A stretch of DNA of 64,000 nt from Closterium sp. NIES-65. Its lineage: Eukaryota > Streptophyta > Zygnematophyceae > Desmidiales > Closteriaceae. Positions 35,705 to 48,059 of this stretch are shown here, piece by piece. The stretch spans positions 1,069,001 through 1,133,000 of the forward strand of contig CANXME010000897.1 in NCBI GenBank assembly GCA_948144175.1, written 5' to 3'. Under the pieces are notes generated by a model that was not told the DNA's origin, ran no database searches, and saw only the letters and a program-made list of their open reading frames with translations. Position numbers and translations under genes: made by a program. Position 1 is the stretch's first letter. Each line of letters starts with the position of its first letter.

Positions 35705-38235
35705 ACCTGCTGCCAAGCACGCTCTGGAGGCGGGATGGGTTGTAATTGCCCAGCTGGCCGCTTCCTGCTTGACTTCATGAGCTGGCAAGTGGGACACGAT
35801 GCCACGTGTCGTTGCACATCGGTCAACATTTCTGGCCAGTAGTAGTACCGCTGCAGCTGCTGCCGTGTTTTTTCTACCCCGAAGTGTCCTGAGGTAACTC
35901 CGTCGTGTGCTTCCTGTAACAGTAGTTCCCGCAGTAGCGTGTATCCTGGTACCCAGATGGGGTCAGTTCCAGCTTTTACGTAATAGACTCCTTTTGCCGC
36001 AGCGAATTGCTGTGAGTTGCCGCCTGTGAAGAATGGGTCTGTTTGATATCCGTGGGTCAATAGTCCTGTAAGTAGCGGGCTGGTCTGGGCGAGTAGTATC
36101 GCGTGGATTTGGGCAGTGGGGCGGGTCAGTGCGTCGGCGATATTCGAGGCTCCTTTTTTGTATGTGACCGTATAGTGAAAGTTCGACTCGAGGAAATCGA
36201 GCCATCGAATCTGTCGTTGGTTGAGGTGGGGCTGTGCGCGGAGGTACTGTAGAGATCGATGGTCTGTCCGTACTGTCACGTCTGCGCCGGTCAAGTAGCA
36301 GCGCCACACTTTGAATGCATGCACGATCGCGAGCATTTCGCGGTCGTGTATTGGGTAATTTCGCTCAGGCGGATGTAGCTTGCGTGATTCGTAGGCGATG
36401 GGTTGGAGGCCGTTGCCGAAGTCCTGTAACAGTACCGCTCCGATGGCGATGTCACTCGCGTCGGTAACCACTTCGAAAGGGCGGTGGGGATCAGCGATGC
36501 GTAGAACGGGTGGTGAACAGAGAACGTTTTTCAGGGCAGAGAAGGCAGCATGCTCTTTCTCCCCCCACGTAAAAGCGACCCCCTTACGCAGTAAATCAGT
36601 AAGTGGGGCTATTAAACGTGCCATGTCGGGCATGAATCGTCGAACGTAATTAACAAAACCTAAAAAACTCTGCAGTTCCGTGATGTTCGTCGGGGGGCGC
36701 CACGCTTTTACTGTATCCAGCTTCTTTGGGTCAATCTCAACCCCAGCCTCCGAAATGACGTGGCCCAAAAACTCTAGCCTGTCCCTAAAAAACTCGCACT
36801 TGGAGCCCTTAGTGAGTACTCGATGTTCCTCTAAAAATTTAAAAACTGCTTCAAGATCCACTAAGTGCTGCTGCTTATCCCGGCTGTAAACTAGAATATC
36901 GTCCAGGTAAACTATCACGCATTTATCTAAAAGTGGTCTAAACGCCTCGTTCATGGTCATCTGAAATGTTGCAGGTGCGTTCGTCAGCCCGAATGGCATT
37001 ACGGTATACTCGAATGACCCGTACCTAGTCCTAAATGCTGTTTTGGCGTAGTCCGATGGTTCGACCCGAATCTGATGGTAACCTCCCCGTAAATCTATTT
37101 TCGAAAAGACTCGTGCTGTTCGCAGTTGGTCGATCAGCTCGTCGGCGCGGGGGATGGGGTATCGCGATTTGACTGTTACCCTGTTAAGCGCTCGGTAGTC
37201 GATGCACATGCGGAACCCTCCGTCTTTTTTCGGTGTGAACAGTATCGGTGCGGCGAACGGTGACGAGCTCGGTCGGATAAACTGCTTCTCTAATAGGTAA
37301 TCTAACTGCTTCCTTAATTCGTCGAGCTCGGGCTGTGTCAGTCGAAATTGCCGCTGTACTGTTGGCTGTGCCCCCAGTTCTAACTCGATCCTATGGTCGT
37401 GCGCCCGCTGAGGTGGCAGTCCCTGTGGTAAATCATCCGGAAATATCCCCGGGAACCGTTTCAGTAGTGCCCGTAGTTCAGTCGGTACAGCTGCCAGCAG
37501 TTTCTCTAAATCACTCGGCTGCTCGTCTTTTTCTACGAGTGCGATATCCACTGCGTACACGTCAGCTCCAGCAGCGACAGCCCGTTTCATCGTGATGGCG
37601 TTGACCTGGACCGTCGAAGATTCGGGTGGCTGCCAGCGAGGTAGAACGACCCAGTTACCACTACTTCGCACTGTGCAGCTCCCCGTCGTCCAGTCAATCC
37701 GTGGGTTGTACCGTCGCAGCCAATCACGTCCCAATAAAATGTCGTGCCCATCCAGTGTCGTTGCGAGCATTTCCTGTGTAAACCCGAAGTTCCCCCCGCA
37801 GCGGACTTTTACTCGCTCCACCTTTTCGCGTATGGCCAGGGGCGTGCCGTCGACTAAGCGTGCATCTATCTCAGGTAAACATCGGTTAAGCGTTAGCTGT
37901 AATTTTCGCGCGGTTGCGGTATCGACTAAGCTGTGACTTGCGCCTCCGTCAATAAAGATCTTCACTGCTGCTCCCTGAATTTTCCCGTAGATTAGTACCG
38001 GGCAATCCGTCTCTGTACCCTCCTTATTCATCCGAGCCCGATCAATGGCGTGAATCGGTACTGTGACTCGGTGAGGGTCGGTGTGGTTGGGCGAGCAGGC
38101 AGTCTCGTCAGTAGTTGGCCCAACTTCTACTGACTGCTGGCGTTCCCCTGCCTCTGAGACTCCCTCCCCTGCTCTGCTCCTCGACGCCTCAGCTCCTCTG
38201 GACATTCGCTCTTGCGATGGCCCGGCCGGTTGCAA
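35705..38235 (-). pseudogene. Element G protease, reverse transcriptase, RNase H and integrase zinc finger
   Basis: An open frame of about 840 codons up to the element B junction. Near residue 96 is the protease site FIDGGASHSLV. The reverse transcriptase has RMCIDYRALN, a PFGLTNAPATFQ motif and YLDDILVYS. RNase H has EVVTDASDIAIGAVL. The integrase HHCC finger (GHFGVEKTRQQL, then CPTCQL) ends at AWQQV, exactly where B is inserted. The frame lies -1 relative to gag, with up to 109 bp of overlap (38127-38235), which would fit -1 ribosomal frameshifting. Confidence 0.92.
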
Positions 38236-39305
38236 GCGAAGCAGCGCCCTCTAAATGGCGCGGCAGCTGCATTCGTTGCGACGGCATGTACAGTGGCGTG
38301 CTCGATCAGTCCCCGAGGACGATGTCCGTAATAGGACCCCGGTCTCGGTCGGCGTAGGATATCGATTTTCTCGGCGAGCGCGAGGATCTTGTTGAAATTC
38401 GATAGCCCGCGTAGCATTATCTCGTGCGATATGTCCGGCTTCAGCCCTCCGACGTAACGGTCCACCCGCTCCGCCTCGTCCATGTAGCCGACCTGTTCGC
38501 AAAGTGCGAGAAAACCGCTGGTGTAGTCTTGAACCGACCCGAGCTGGCGCCAAGTGCGCAGTTTCTGACGCGCCGAAATCGAAGCCGCGATCGGCTCAAA
38601 GCGCGCCCAAAGCCCTGCGCACCACGCATCCTACGTGATGTATTGGGCGGTTTCGCAGAACGAACTCCAGGTAACAGCTGGACCCGAGGGCCCTTCCTCG
38701 TGCGACGGTGGCTCGTAGGCACGTGGCGACGTCACGATGACTCGCCACCAGTCCATGGCGGGGCCCCTGAGTAGTGAAACCGCATACCGGATCTTGGCGG
38801 CGTCCGACTCGACGTAGTTGGCGTCGAAAAATACATTCATCGTGAAGACCCACGATTGAACTGTCGGGCCACCGCGTTGGCTTGGGTCGAAACAGGGCGG
38901 GCGTTGCGGCTTGAGTGGCATTGGGGCCATCATGGCGTTCTCGCCACTTGTCGTCGTAAACTCCACGTGCCGACGGGCTTCTCAGGGCTCCCGTGGGCTT
39001 AATGCGCTCCTGTTTCCTCCCATGCCGGGCATCCGCGGGGCGGCGCCGTCACTGGCTGCGCCTGAGCGTTGTTCCGTGCTGTTGTGTTGCGTTGGTGTGC
39101 CGGATGAGATGACGATTGGCTCCTCTGAATGTGCATATGCATTAGTTGGTGCGTGTGATGTCGTCGGTACATTCACCGTTGACTGTTGACGGGCGGAGTC
39201 ACGTTCCGCCGTGAGAGTCGCGATTTCGAGCGCCGAATCCTCCAATTGACGCACGAGACGATCGAGTTGCTCCTGCGTCAACGTGGCGAGATTGAAATCG
39301 GCCAT
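38127..39305 (-). pseudogene. Element G gag, two in-frame stops
   Basis: The likely start is the ATG at 39305 (MADFNLATLTQEQLDRLVRQ). The frame is interrupted by TGA at 38982-38984 and TAG at 38631-38633 and ends at 38127. It includes the capsid-like part (VSLLRGPAMDWWRVIV) and one canonical zinc knuckle, CFACNRPGHRKSEC. The stops mean this copy makes no full Gag. A related fragment is at the right end of the window. Confidence 0.85.
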
Positions 39306-39486
39306 GGCGGGGGTGTCGGGCAAGCTCAGCGAGAGCCTCGGTTGTGGCCGTGCGTGCTTTCGAGAGAGCACTACGAGCGGCGGTGCTGTGTCGCTGAGAG
39401 ACGTCTACCCCCCCCAAAAATTGAGATAGTGGGAAGCGAAGGTGTGGATGCGGTCCGAGATGAGATCGTAGGCTTTGAATACCAAG

Positions 39487-39818
39487 TGTTACGAGTGCAA
39501 TTGAGTGAACGAACGAGAATTGCACTATCGAAGCAAGAGTACAGCTGAGCGAAGGCATGAGCGAACATTATATAGCGAAACTACAGTGGTAACGGTAATG
39601 GTCGCGCGACGAGCCGGGGACTGAGGTTGGGAAAGTGTCGAAGCGTAGGCCCGGAGCGCGGGCTACCAGCCGAGCCGTGAGGTCGGGATGCGATGTGCGA
39701 AAAGGGCGGGATGATGAATGATGCGATGGTCGCGAGTGGTAACGGTGCTGACTGAGGTGCTACAGTGATGTACGCGTTGAGCGGGGATGCGAAGTAAGGA
39801 AAAGGGAATTTCCTTACA
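39487..39818 (-). repeat. 5' LTR of element G
   Basis: 332 bp, matching 26875-27206. Followed by CTGAC, the second copy of the target duplication. Confidence 0.93.
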
Positions 39819-40326
39819 CTGACCAGGTTTTGAGTCTTGTAGTTCTAAGGACGCGGTGCAGATCTGCCTGATCTGAGTGCGATTGCGTCAGATCGGGGCA
39901 ATCCACCATTTCCAAGAAGCCGCAGGGGTATTTTGAGGCACTCATATGCAATCGGGGGCAATCTGTCAATTGCAATCGGAAATCCAATCGATCGCGGTCG
40001 ATTGCCCCAATCTCACGCAATCGCTTGCGATCGATCGCAATCGACAGATTGCCTCAGATCGCAGGGTTTGGCGACAGTTGCGAACAGTAACCCTTCCTAC
40101 CAAAACTTCTAGTAGCACCATCATATATTGCGATATCAGAGCTTTCCAGGTGCGCATGCCCCCCAAAAGGGGCTATGTTGTAATTGCGCGATTCAAAAAT
40201 TCGCCAGGTGTCGCCAACTCTGCAGGGAAGGAACGAATGAATAGCATAGAGCCCTCACAACTGATTCTCACCTACTTCCCCGAAATTCATCGTCTGATTG
40301 CGCGGCTTAGGATGGAATCAACATAT
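39819..40326. other. Non-coding region rich in GATC/GCAATC motifs
   Basis: Between elements G and N. 39855-40065 is crowded with CAGATC, GCAATC, CGATCG and their complements. Similar sequence follows element N at 41999-42085. No gene seen. Confidence 0.6.
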
Positions 40327-41183
40327 TGTGAAGAAATGAGGAATGAAGAAGACAGGGGTGCATTAGCAGTAGTTGGCATACATATAGGAAACCCTAATTG
40401 AGTTGTACTCGCTATAGAGTACCCCACTGCAGGCTAGACAAGTATAACATTCTAACACACCCCATAGCCAAAGTGGGGTGTAATCAGCACAATGAGCAAG
40501 CAGGCATAGAGCAGGAGTTCACAATAGCGAGCAAAGCTAGAGTTAATCACAGCGGCCAAGTGAGGAGGAGGAGGAACTGTGGAGGGAGAGAAGATGGGAG
40601 GCAACGACTGAAGCTGCAGAGGCACGGGCACAGGAGCGGCTGACTCAGTGGCTACCAAAGCAAGGGCTACGGACTACTGGAGTAACTGGCTCCGCGGCTA
40701 TAGACGAGCGACAGGAGCAACGGACCCACTGGCGACTAGTGCAACAGGCTCACTAGCTACCGAAGCAAGAGCGACGGACTACAAGCGCTGCAAGCGACAC
40801 GACAGCTACCTTCACACAACCTCCTCCAGCTGCCCCACACCTCTCGACACACACCCCCTGCTCAAACCCTAGTTCTACTCCCAAAGCACCTCCCTTTCAC
40901 ACACCCCCTGCTGCACCCTAGGTTCACTCACACCCCACCCCCTAGCACCACTCCGTCGACTCCCACACACCCACCCCCCTCAGCGGTAGTTGCAGCTGTG
41001 GGAGACAGAGGAGGAGGAGGAGGAGCAGGGGAGACCACACACCCGCCACCCCCTACTCGCCACCCCCAAACCCTAACACAGGGCAGGGCGGGATGGCGGG
41101 TAGGGAGGTTACGGGGTGGGGGAAGGGGGGGCTGACGAGCGGCCTCCCAGGGCGCCAAAGCAGGCAGCAGAAGGGGCAACGCT

Positions 41184-41185
<2 letters not shown>

Positions 41186-41212
<27 letters not shown>
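41186..41212. repeat. Run of 27 C within element N
   Basis: Uninterrupted poly-C in the leader. D2 has 22 C at 51861-51882 and 14 G at 51910-51923 in the equivalent leader (opposite orientation). Confidence 0.85.
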
Positions 41213-41214
<2 letters not shown>

Positions 41215-41289
41215 GGGCCCCCTCAGGTCGCCTCGACAGGCGACGGGAAAAGAGGGGGGGGCGGGGCACGTGCCCCCGGTGCGCCGCGA

Positions 41290-41760
41290 CTAGCGACGGA
41301 GCATGGCCGGGGCGGGGCCGGGGCAGGGTCGAGGCAGGGCCGAAAGGGGCGGCGACGCGGCCGTAAGCGGCGGCGACAGGGCCGCTGGAGGCGGCGACGG
41401 GGCCGATAGGGGCGGCGATGGGGCCGCTCGGGGCGGTGACGGGGCCGCTGGTGGCGGCGACGGAGCCGCCGGAGGCGGCGACGGGGGCAATAGAGGCGGC
41501 AACGGGGTCGCTAGGGGCGGCGACGGGGCCGCTGGTGGCGGCGACGGGGCCGCGAAGGGGCCGCGAGGGGCCTGGAAGGGCGGCAACGGGCCGCTAGGGG
41601 CGGCGACGGGGCCGCGAAGGGGCTGCGAGGGGCCTGGAAGAGCGGCGACGGGCCGCTAGGGGTGGCTACGGGGCCGCGAAGGGGCCGCGAGGGGCCTGAA
41701 AGGCCGGCGACGGGGCCGCTAGGGGTGGCGAGAGGGGCCGTGAGAGGGGCCTCTAGGAGG
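41290..41760 (-). repeat. Minisatellite leader of element N
   Basis: Units around GGCGGCGACGGGGCCGCT and GGCGGCGACGGGCCGCTAGG, matching in reverse orientation the leader of D2 (51300-51840). Confidence 0.8.
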
Positions 41761-41998
41761 GGAAGAAAAAAGGTCCGTCGCACGCCACGGGGCATGCAAC
41801 ACACAGAGTAGCAGCGGAAGCAATTAGGTGGGCCCACAGGCCAGGAGCGTAGACGCTCTGATAGCATGTGAAAAAACGAGGAATGAAGAAGAGAGGAGTT
41901 GCACTAGTAGCAGTTGGCATACATATAGGAAACCCTAATTGGGTTGCACTCGCTATAGAGTACCCCACTGCAGGCTAGACAATTGGAACATTCTGACA

Positions 41999-42356
41999 CA
42001 TCGCCTCAGATCGGAGCAATCTCAGGCAATCTGATCCAACCCGACCCGATCGGACAATCTGAGGCGATCGATCGCCAGCCGAGAAAAAAATATTCTAATA
42101 ATAGCTGGCTACCAGCTTCGCCATTGATGCGATAGAAATTAAAAAGTCGACTTGGAAGGTCTAGTTACTAATCATTCAGCCACGCTCGACAGCTGGACGA
42201 AATTAGCGAAGCGTGGCGAGAACTATACCACAAATCTCGAAGACGACGCCATGGCCAAGAAGGTCACACTGGGTAACCTATTTCAGTCCCGGCTTGGTGA
42301 GAATTGAAAACCTTTTTCGACCTTCGATGTAACATTTCAACATTCTGCAAACAGGC
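41999..42356. other. Non-coding region between elements N and C
   Basis: Begins with CAGATCGG/CAATCTGAGGCGATCG motifs like those left of N, then ordinary AT-rich sequence. It ends with CAGGC, the target duplication of element C. No gene seen. Confidence 0.6.
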
Positions 42357-42488
42357 TGTGAGAATAAGCGAACAGGAATGAATGAACTAGCAGTGAAATG
42401 AGTACAAGTAGGAAACCCTAGAATTGTGTACCCCCTATAGGCTAACCCACTGTAGCCTACACAAGCAAAACATATCTAATGTTTGACA
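42357..42488 (-). repeat. 3' LTR of element C
   Basis: 132 bp starting TGTGAGAATAAGCG, ending TTTGACA. The polypurine-tract hairpin CCCCCA/TGGGGG follows. Confidence 0.93.
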
Positions 42489-42694
42489 CACCCCCATAGG
42501 CAGAGTGGGGGAGAACAAGGGGTCACAAGACCAGTCAAGCAAAGCAAAGCAAGCTCAGGGTGGATCACAAAGTCACCACACAGTCCGAGCACAAGAGCAG
42601 GGCCAGAGGCCAGTTCACATGCAGGAGTACAGACATATATATAAAACTAGACAAGCAAGAGCAGGTATATATATATGTCACAGTACAAGTGAAG

Positions 42695-45600
42695 TCAAGA
42701 GGAGAGCAAGTGAGGCAAGACAGGCACAAGACCCAGCTGGGTGCAAAAGCGCTGATGGTCACAAGGCGCGAGTGCCTTGGTGAACACATCAGCAGTGTTG
42801 GCCTCAGAGGCCACGTACGCAAGTCGCAACTGACCACGCTGCTGCAGCTCACGAGCAAGGAAGTAGCGGAGAGCAATGTGCTTCGTTCTGTGCTCCAAGC
42901 GCTGCTCTCGACACAAGGCCAGCATGGCCTTGTTGTCTACGTACAGCACTGGAGGAGAACGAGGCGGCTCTCCAAGGTCAGTCAGCAGGTAGGTGAGCCA
43001 GCGAAGCTCCTGTGCAGCCATGGCCCCGGCGTAGATCTCAGCCTCACAACTGGAGCCGAGAACCGAAGACGAGCGAGTAGACCGCCACGAGACAGAGCCG
43101 GAACCAAGGCTGAAGGTGTAACCCTGTGACGACCGCTGCGTAGCCTGGTCGTCAGCCCAAGAAGCGTCCGCGTGGCCGGTAAGGACCACTGGACTCCGCC
43201 CTCCAAGCACAAGCCCCATGCCCGACGTACTGCACAGGTAGCGCAATACCCTCTTCGCTGCAGCCATGTGCTCTGGTCTGTGTCTCCCAGGAGCAACATA
43301 GCGTGCAAGAATGCTCAGAGGGTATGCAAGGTCAGGTCGTGTGCAGGTCATCAGGTACATGAGGCAGCCAACAAGCTCTGCATACGGACCACTCGACTCT
43401 ACGGACTCATCCGAAGGCAGAGCTGAGAGTGAGTGGCGAGTAGGCAGAGGAGTGGCCTGAGGCGAGGAGTACGTGAAGCCGAAGCGCTGAAGGACCTGCT
43501 GCACCATGTGTGACTGAGTCAAGGTAATGGTGCGGCGTGCTCTGTCCCGAGTGATCTGCAAGCCAAGGTAGCTGCGCAGTTCACCCAGGTCTGTGCACGT
43601 GTGTCTCTTCAGCAGTTCGGACTTCACGTAGGCGAGTCCAGCAGTGTCCGCTGTGGCAAAGACCAAGTCGTCGACGTACACGAGGATGTAGAACGGCGGC
43701 AGTGAAGTGTCGGTGCGCAGAAACAGCGACGGGTCAGCAGTAGAAGGAGCAAACCCAAGTGCCGCCAGCGTAGTCCTCAGTGTGTCGTGCCACTCACGCG
43801 GTGCCTGGCGGAGACCGTAGACTGGCCGTCGGAGGCTCCACTGGGTGCCAGGAGGGAAAGTCCCAGTGAAGCCAGGTGGACGGCGCAGCCAGATCTCCTC
43901 GTGCAGGCTACCCTGCAGGAACGCAGTGCTGAAGTCAAGAGAGTGAAGCTCGTAGTCGCGCTGAGCGGCTATGTGCAGCAGCACCCGAAGAGTGGTCATC
44001 TTCGGGGTGGGAGAGAAGGTCTGAAAGTAGTCAACTCCCTGCCGCTGACTGAAGCCACGAGCAACGTACCGCGCCTTGAAGACAGGTGGAGAGCCCGGCG
44101 GCCGCTTCACCCGGAAGATCCACATGCCACTGACGATGTTCGCCCCAGGAGGGGGAACTGCGTCAACGTAGGTGCCTGTGGACTTCCAGGAAGCCATCTC
44201 TGCATCCATAGCTGCCTGCCAGTGAGAGGAGTAGGGACCCTCTACGGCCTCCGCGTAAGAACGCGGAGTCGGGATGTCTAGTGCATCCGGGTCTCCCTCA
44301 GGGGCAAGCAGTACAGACGCGAGATGAGGTGAAGCAGCCGCTAGACACTGTAACTCCTCCTGTCTGTCCTCTAGGACGTCCGTGCCAAAAGCACACTCAC
44401 CCCCGACGGACGGAGGACAGACAGACGCAGACTCAGCAACAAGACCAGCAGCGTAGTCGAGACGACAGCGAGCAGCAAAGTCAACGAGCTCAGCGACTAG
44501 AGCAGACGCAGCAGTGGACTCAAAAGAGGGGTCAGTGACGACAGTAGCAAGCAGACGCGTGACAGTAGGACTGGCAGCGCGAAGAGAGTCCGACTCAGGG
44601 TCGGCAAGCGCAGGAAGAGAGGACTCAGGAGGAGAAGGCAAAGGGGCACGCAGAGGAGCAGTGGACGGACGCAGAGACATCCGGTGCGTGCCAGGGACAG
44701 GAGGAGGACGCTGACGCGAACCGCGACCACTAGCGCGAGTAGCACGAACAGGCGACGCGGGACGAGACGCAGGCTCACGACGCTCAGCAAGACCTCCAGT
44801 AGGACCAGTGTAAGGAGAGGGAGCAGGCAGAGGAGAGGAAGGCTCCAACAGTGACTGCGACTGGACAGGCTGTGGACACTCTACCGAAGGAGAAAGACCA
44901 AGAACCTGCTGTAGGAGCGGAACGAAGTACGGCCGAGGCCGCGTGGCAGCTCCAGACTCAGCAAGGACAGCACCAGCACCCTCAGCGACAGCACCAGCGC
45001 CACCAACACCTCCAGCGGCAGGACCTCCAGCAGCACCAGCAGTAGAACCACCGCCAGGACAGACAGCAGTAGTCTCAGCACCAACACCCTCAGCAGCTCC
45101 AGCTCCAGTAGGACCCGTAGGCCCAGCAGCTCCGGGACCGGCAGCACCAGCACCCTCAACGGTCGACGAAGCTCCAGCTCCAGCAGCACTCCTCCAGCGG
45201 CGAGCAAACCACTCACGCAGCTCCTGGGGAGAGAGGGGCTCCCGGCGAGACGCAGCAGCAGGAGAAACCCCAGGCTCAGCAGCTCCAGACTCAGCACCCC
45301 CAGGCACAGCCGCTCCAGACTCAGCACCTCCAGGCTCAGCAGCTCCAGACTCAGCACCCCCAGACTCAGTAGCTCCAGCTCCAGTAGGACCCGCAGGCCC
45401 AGCAGCTCCGGGACCGGCAGCACCCTCAGCAGGCGAAGAAGCTCCAGCTCCAGCAGCACGCCTCCAGCGGCGAGCAAACCACTCGCGCAGCTCCTGTGGA
45501 GAGAGCGGCTCCCGCCGAGACGGAAGAACCGGAGAGCCCCCAGGTCCAGCAGGCGCAGGCTCTGCACCTCCAGGCCCAGCACCCCCAGGCTCAGCAGCTC

Positions 45601-47941
45601 CTGACGTAGCACCCTCCGGCTCAGCACCCCCCGGCTCAGCACCCCCAGACTCAGCACCCCCCGGCCTCGCACCCCCAGGCTCAGCACCCCCAGGCTCAGC
45701 ACCCCCAGCAGCAGCACCCCCAGGCTCAGCACCCACAGCAGGACCAGACTCAGCAGCAACCTCGACTGGCTCGACCGTGTCTACCTGGGACACACCTGAA
45801 GGGGCAGGAACCTGAGGGGGGAGGGGGTCTACCGGGGGGGGAACTGGTACCAGGAAGTCCGGTGGGGGGGGAAGGGAAGGAGTACGGTAGGGGAAGAGGC
45901 GGTAGAAGGGGACTGACTCGTCGAACGTGACGTCCTGGGAGGACAGAACACGACGAGAGGAGGGGTGGTAGAACTGCCACCCTGGAGCGTCAGGGGGGAA
46001 GCCAAGGAAGACACAGGGAGCAGCACGGGGGGACAGCTTGTCCGCAGACAAGTCGCGGACAAACGCCCGAGATCCCCAGACACGGAACGCAGACGCATCG
46101 CCAACCTTCCCCGTCCACAGTAACACTGGGGACATCGCGGGCCGAGAGACCCTGGGGTGAAGGTTGAGCTGATGCGCCGCGTACCGAACCGCAAACGGCC
46201 ACAGAAAATGGGGGGCAGCCGCATGCATCATGGACGTACGAGCGACATCCATGACCATGCCAATGCGGCGCTCAGCAATCCCATTTTGCTGTGGAGAGTC
46301 CGGAAGCGTAAAGGTCTGGCGGATCCCCTGTGCACGACAGTAGTCTCGCAGAAGGCGAGAGGAGAACTCCCCACCTCGGTCAGAGTGCAGACGCAGAACA
46401 GGAAAGTCCGAGCCGAAGCTCCTCCTGAGCTGGAGACGAGCCTCGCGGATCCAGTCGATCAGCACCTCAGTGACAGCACCCTTGCTGCGCAAGGGGAAGA
46501 CTGAGGTGTAACGCGAGTAGTCGTCAACCACCAACAGGAAGTAGCGCTCGTGACCCTGCCCACGGACGGGGGCCGGGCCCCACACGTCCATGTGAAGCGT
46601 CTGCAGAGGAGCCTCTGTCGGGGGAAACTGGGAGGAGTGAGGAGCAGCCCTGAGGCGCCCCTCGACACAGGGGACACAGGAAGGTCCTGGTCCCGAAGGA
46701 AGGGGAGGGAGAGACTGGGGAAGACCAGAGACAAGGACACGGGAAGCCATGCCCCGAAGACGGGGCAAGGAGGGGTGGCCTAGACGGTGGTGCCACAGAA
46801 GAGTCTCGTGAGACAGGAGGCGACACGAACAGGGGGCAGACTCAGGACCAGACCTGGACGCAGCAGCAAACACCTGACCCGACGCTGCTACCTGACCGGA
46901 CGCGGGGACAGGAGGAGACTCAGTGGTCAGGGTGTAGAGGCTCGACCCCGGCCGACGCGAGAACGTGGCCAGGTGCCGGCCTGTGCGTGCGTCCGTGCAG
47001 TGGGTCACCCGCTGACTCGCAGGAGTGAACTGGTGAACCCCCGCATCCTGTAGGTCTGCACCACTCACCAAGTTCGTCGAGAACGAGGGGAGGTACAGTC
47101 CAGACAGGGTGCCCGAGGGGGCAGCCGGACACGGGAGGACAGTGGAGAAGTGAGCGAGGACAGGACCCCCAGAGGGGTCAGCCAGGGAGACTGCAACCGG
47201 CCGACCAAGCGGCGTGAGTGTGGTGCGGTCCCGAAAGAAGGAGCGAGAAGCCCCAGAGTCAAGTGTAAAGGTGAGGGAGGCCGAAGCCAACGCGGTACCT
47301 GAGAGCGCAGCCTCACCCGCACCTTAGGAAGCAGACTCACTAGCACCTAGAGCAGCAGCCGCACCTGTACCTGGAGCAGGAGACTCACTAGCACCCAGAG
47401 CAGCAGCCTCACCAGTAGCTAGAGCAGCAGGTCCTATACCTGGGTCAGGCGGGACGCACAGGTGACCGGCACGGTCAGCACTAGTAGGCAATGCATACAT
47501 GGCAGTGAGAATAGCATCATAGTCAAGAGCATATATATCTACCCTCTGCCTAAGCAACTCCACCCAGTCGGGAAGCTCAGCCTCGTCGCCAAACACGGTA
47601 CGCCAGGCGTCGCTCAGACGGGCGAAGCAGCTGGACGGTGTATGACTACGTGTCCCACAAGGCTGACCAGTCCGAGTACCAGTGCGAATCACGTAAGAGC
47701 AGCGAGCAGCACTGAGAGACCCTCCACTCTGAGCGTACCACTCACGAAGCTGGCGAGGCGTGAGAGACACGCGAGAGGGTCGCGGGAGCTGCATCTGGCC
47801 GCCACCACGAGTAGAAGCAGCAGGAGTGGAAGTAGGAGTAGCGTCGCCACCCCTACAGCCCCAACCAGCGTACCACTCACGCAGCTGCTGGGGCGTGAGG
47901 GACTCACGCCGGCGTCGCTGGGGCTGCATTTGGCTCCGCAA
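42695..47941 (-). pseudogene. Copia Gag-Pol polyprotein of element C (one nonsense codon)
   Basis: The frame is open from 47290 to 42695 (1531 codons) and, upstream, from 47941 to an in-frame TAA at 47324-47326. The N-terminal Gag domain found in A and B is absent. The frame instead opens with two copies of a module like RESLTPQQLREWYAGWGCRG, then the Cys/His finger CSYVIRTG...CGTRSHTPSSC. Protease (FTLDSGASRSFF), integrase (VVDDYSRYT, HSDRGGEFSS), reverse transcriptase (YVDDLVFATA) and RNase H are intact. The linker has two copies of PLSPQELREWFARRWR. The real start codon is unclear. Confidence 0.9.
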
Positions 47942-48059
47942 GTAGAAGCAGGAGCAGGACTAGCAGCAGGGAGGCAGGCAGCCAGGCAAGCCGAAAGGCA
48001 GGCAGGCAGGCAAGCAGGCGACGCGCAGCGTGCTAGCAGGGCAAGAGCTCACCAGTGGT

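Larger units (their letters stand above)
26875..39818 (-). mobile_element. Element G: Ty3/gypsy chromovirus, interrupted by element B
   Basis: 332-bp LTRs at 26875-27206 and 39487-39818 differ at about seven positions by eye and are flanked by the target duplication CTGAC (26870-26874, 39819-39823). Sense order on the - strand is gag, protease, reverse transcriptase, RNase H, integrase, chromodomain. A purine run (GGAGGGGGGGTAG) abuts the 3' LTR and a primer site like tRNA-iMet (TGGTATTCAAAGCC) the 5' LTR. Without element B it is about 5.5 kb. Its LTRs are more diverged than those of B, in line with B landing later. Confidence 0.95.
40327..41998 (-). mobile_element. Element N: short non-autonomous copia derivative
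   Basis: LTRs at 40327-40457 (131 bp) and 41867-41998 (132 bp) enclose only 1.4 kb with no Gag or Pol. A polypurine-tract hairpin (ACACCCCA/TGGGGTGT) adjoins the left LTR and a primer site TGCTATCAGAGCGTCTACG the right one (41866 downward). LTRs and GC-rich leader match element D2, its likely autonomous relative. The flanks CATAT and CATCG share only three bases, so a clean target duplication is absent; the ends may come from two copies that recombined. Confidence 0.8.
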
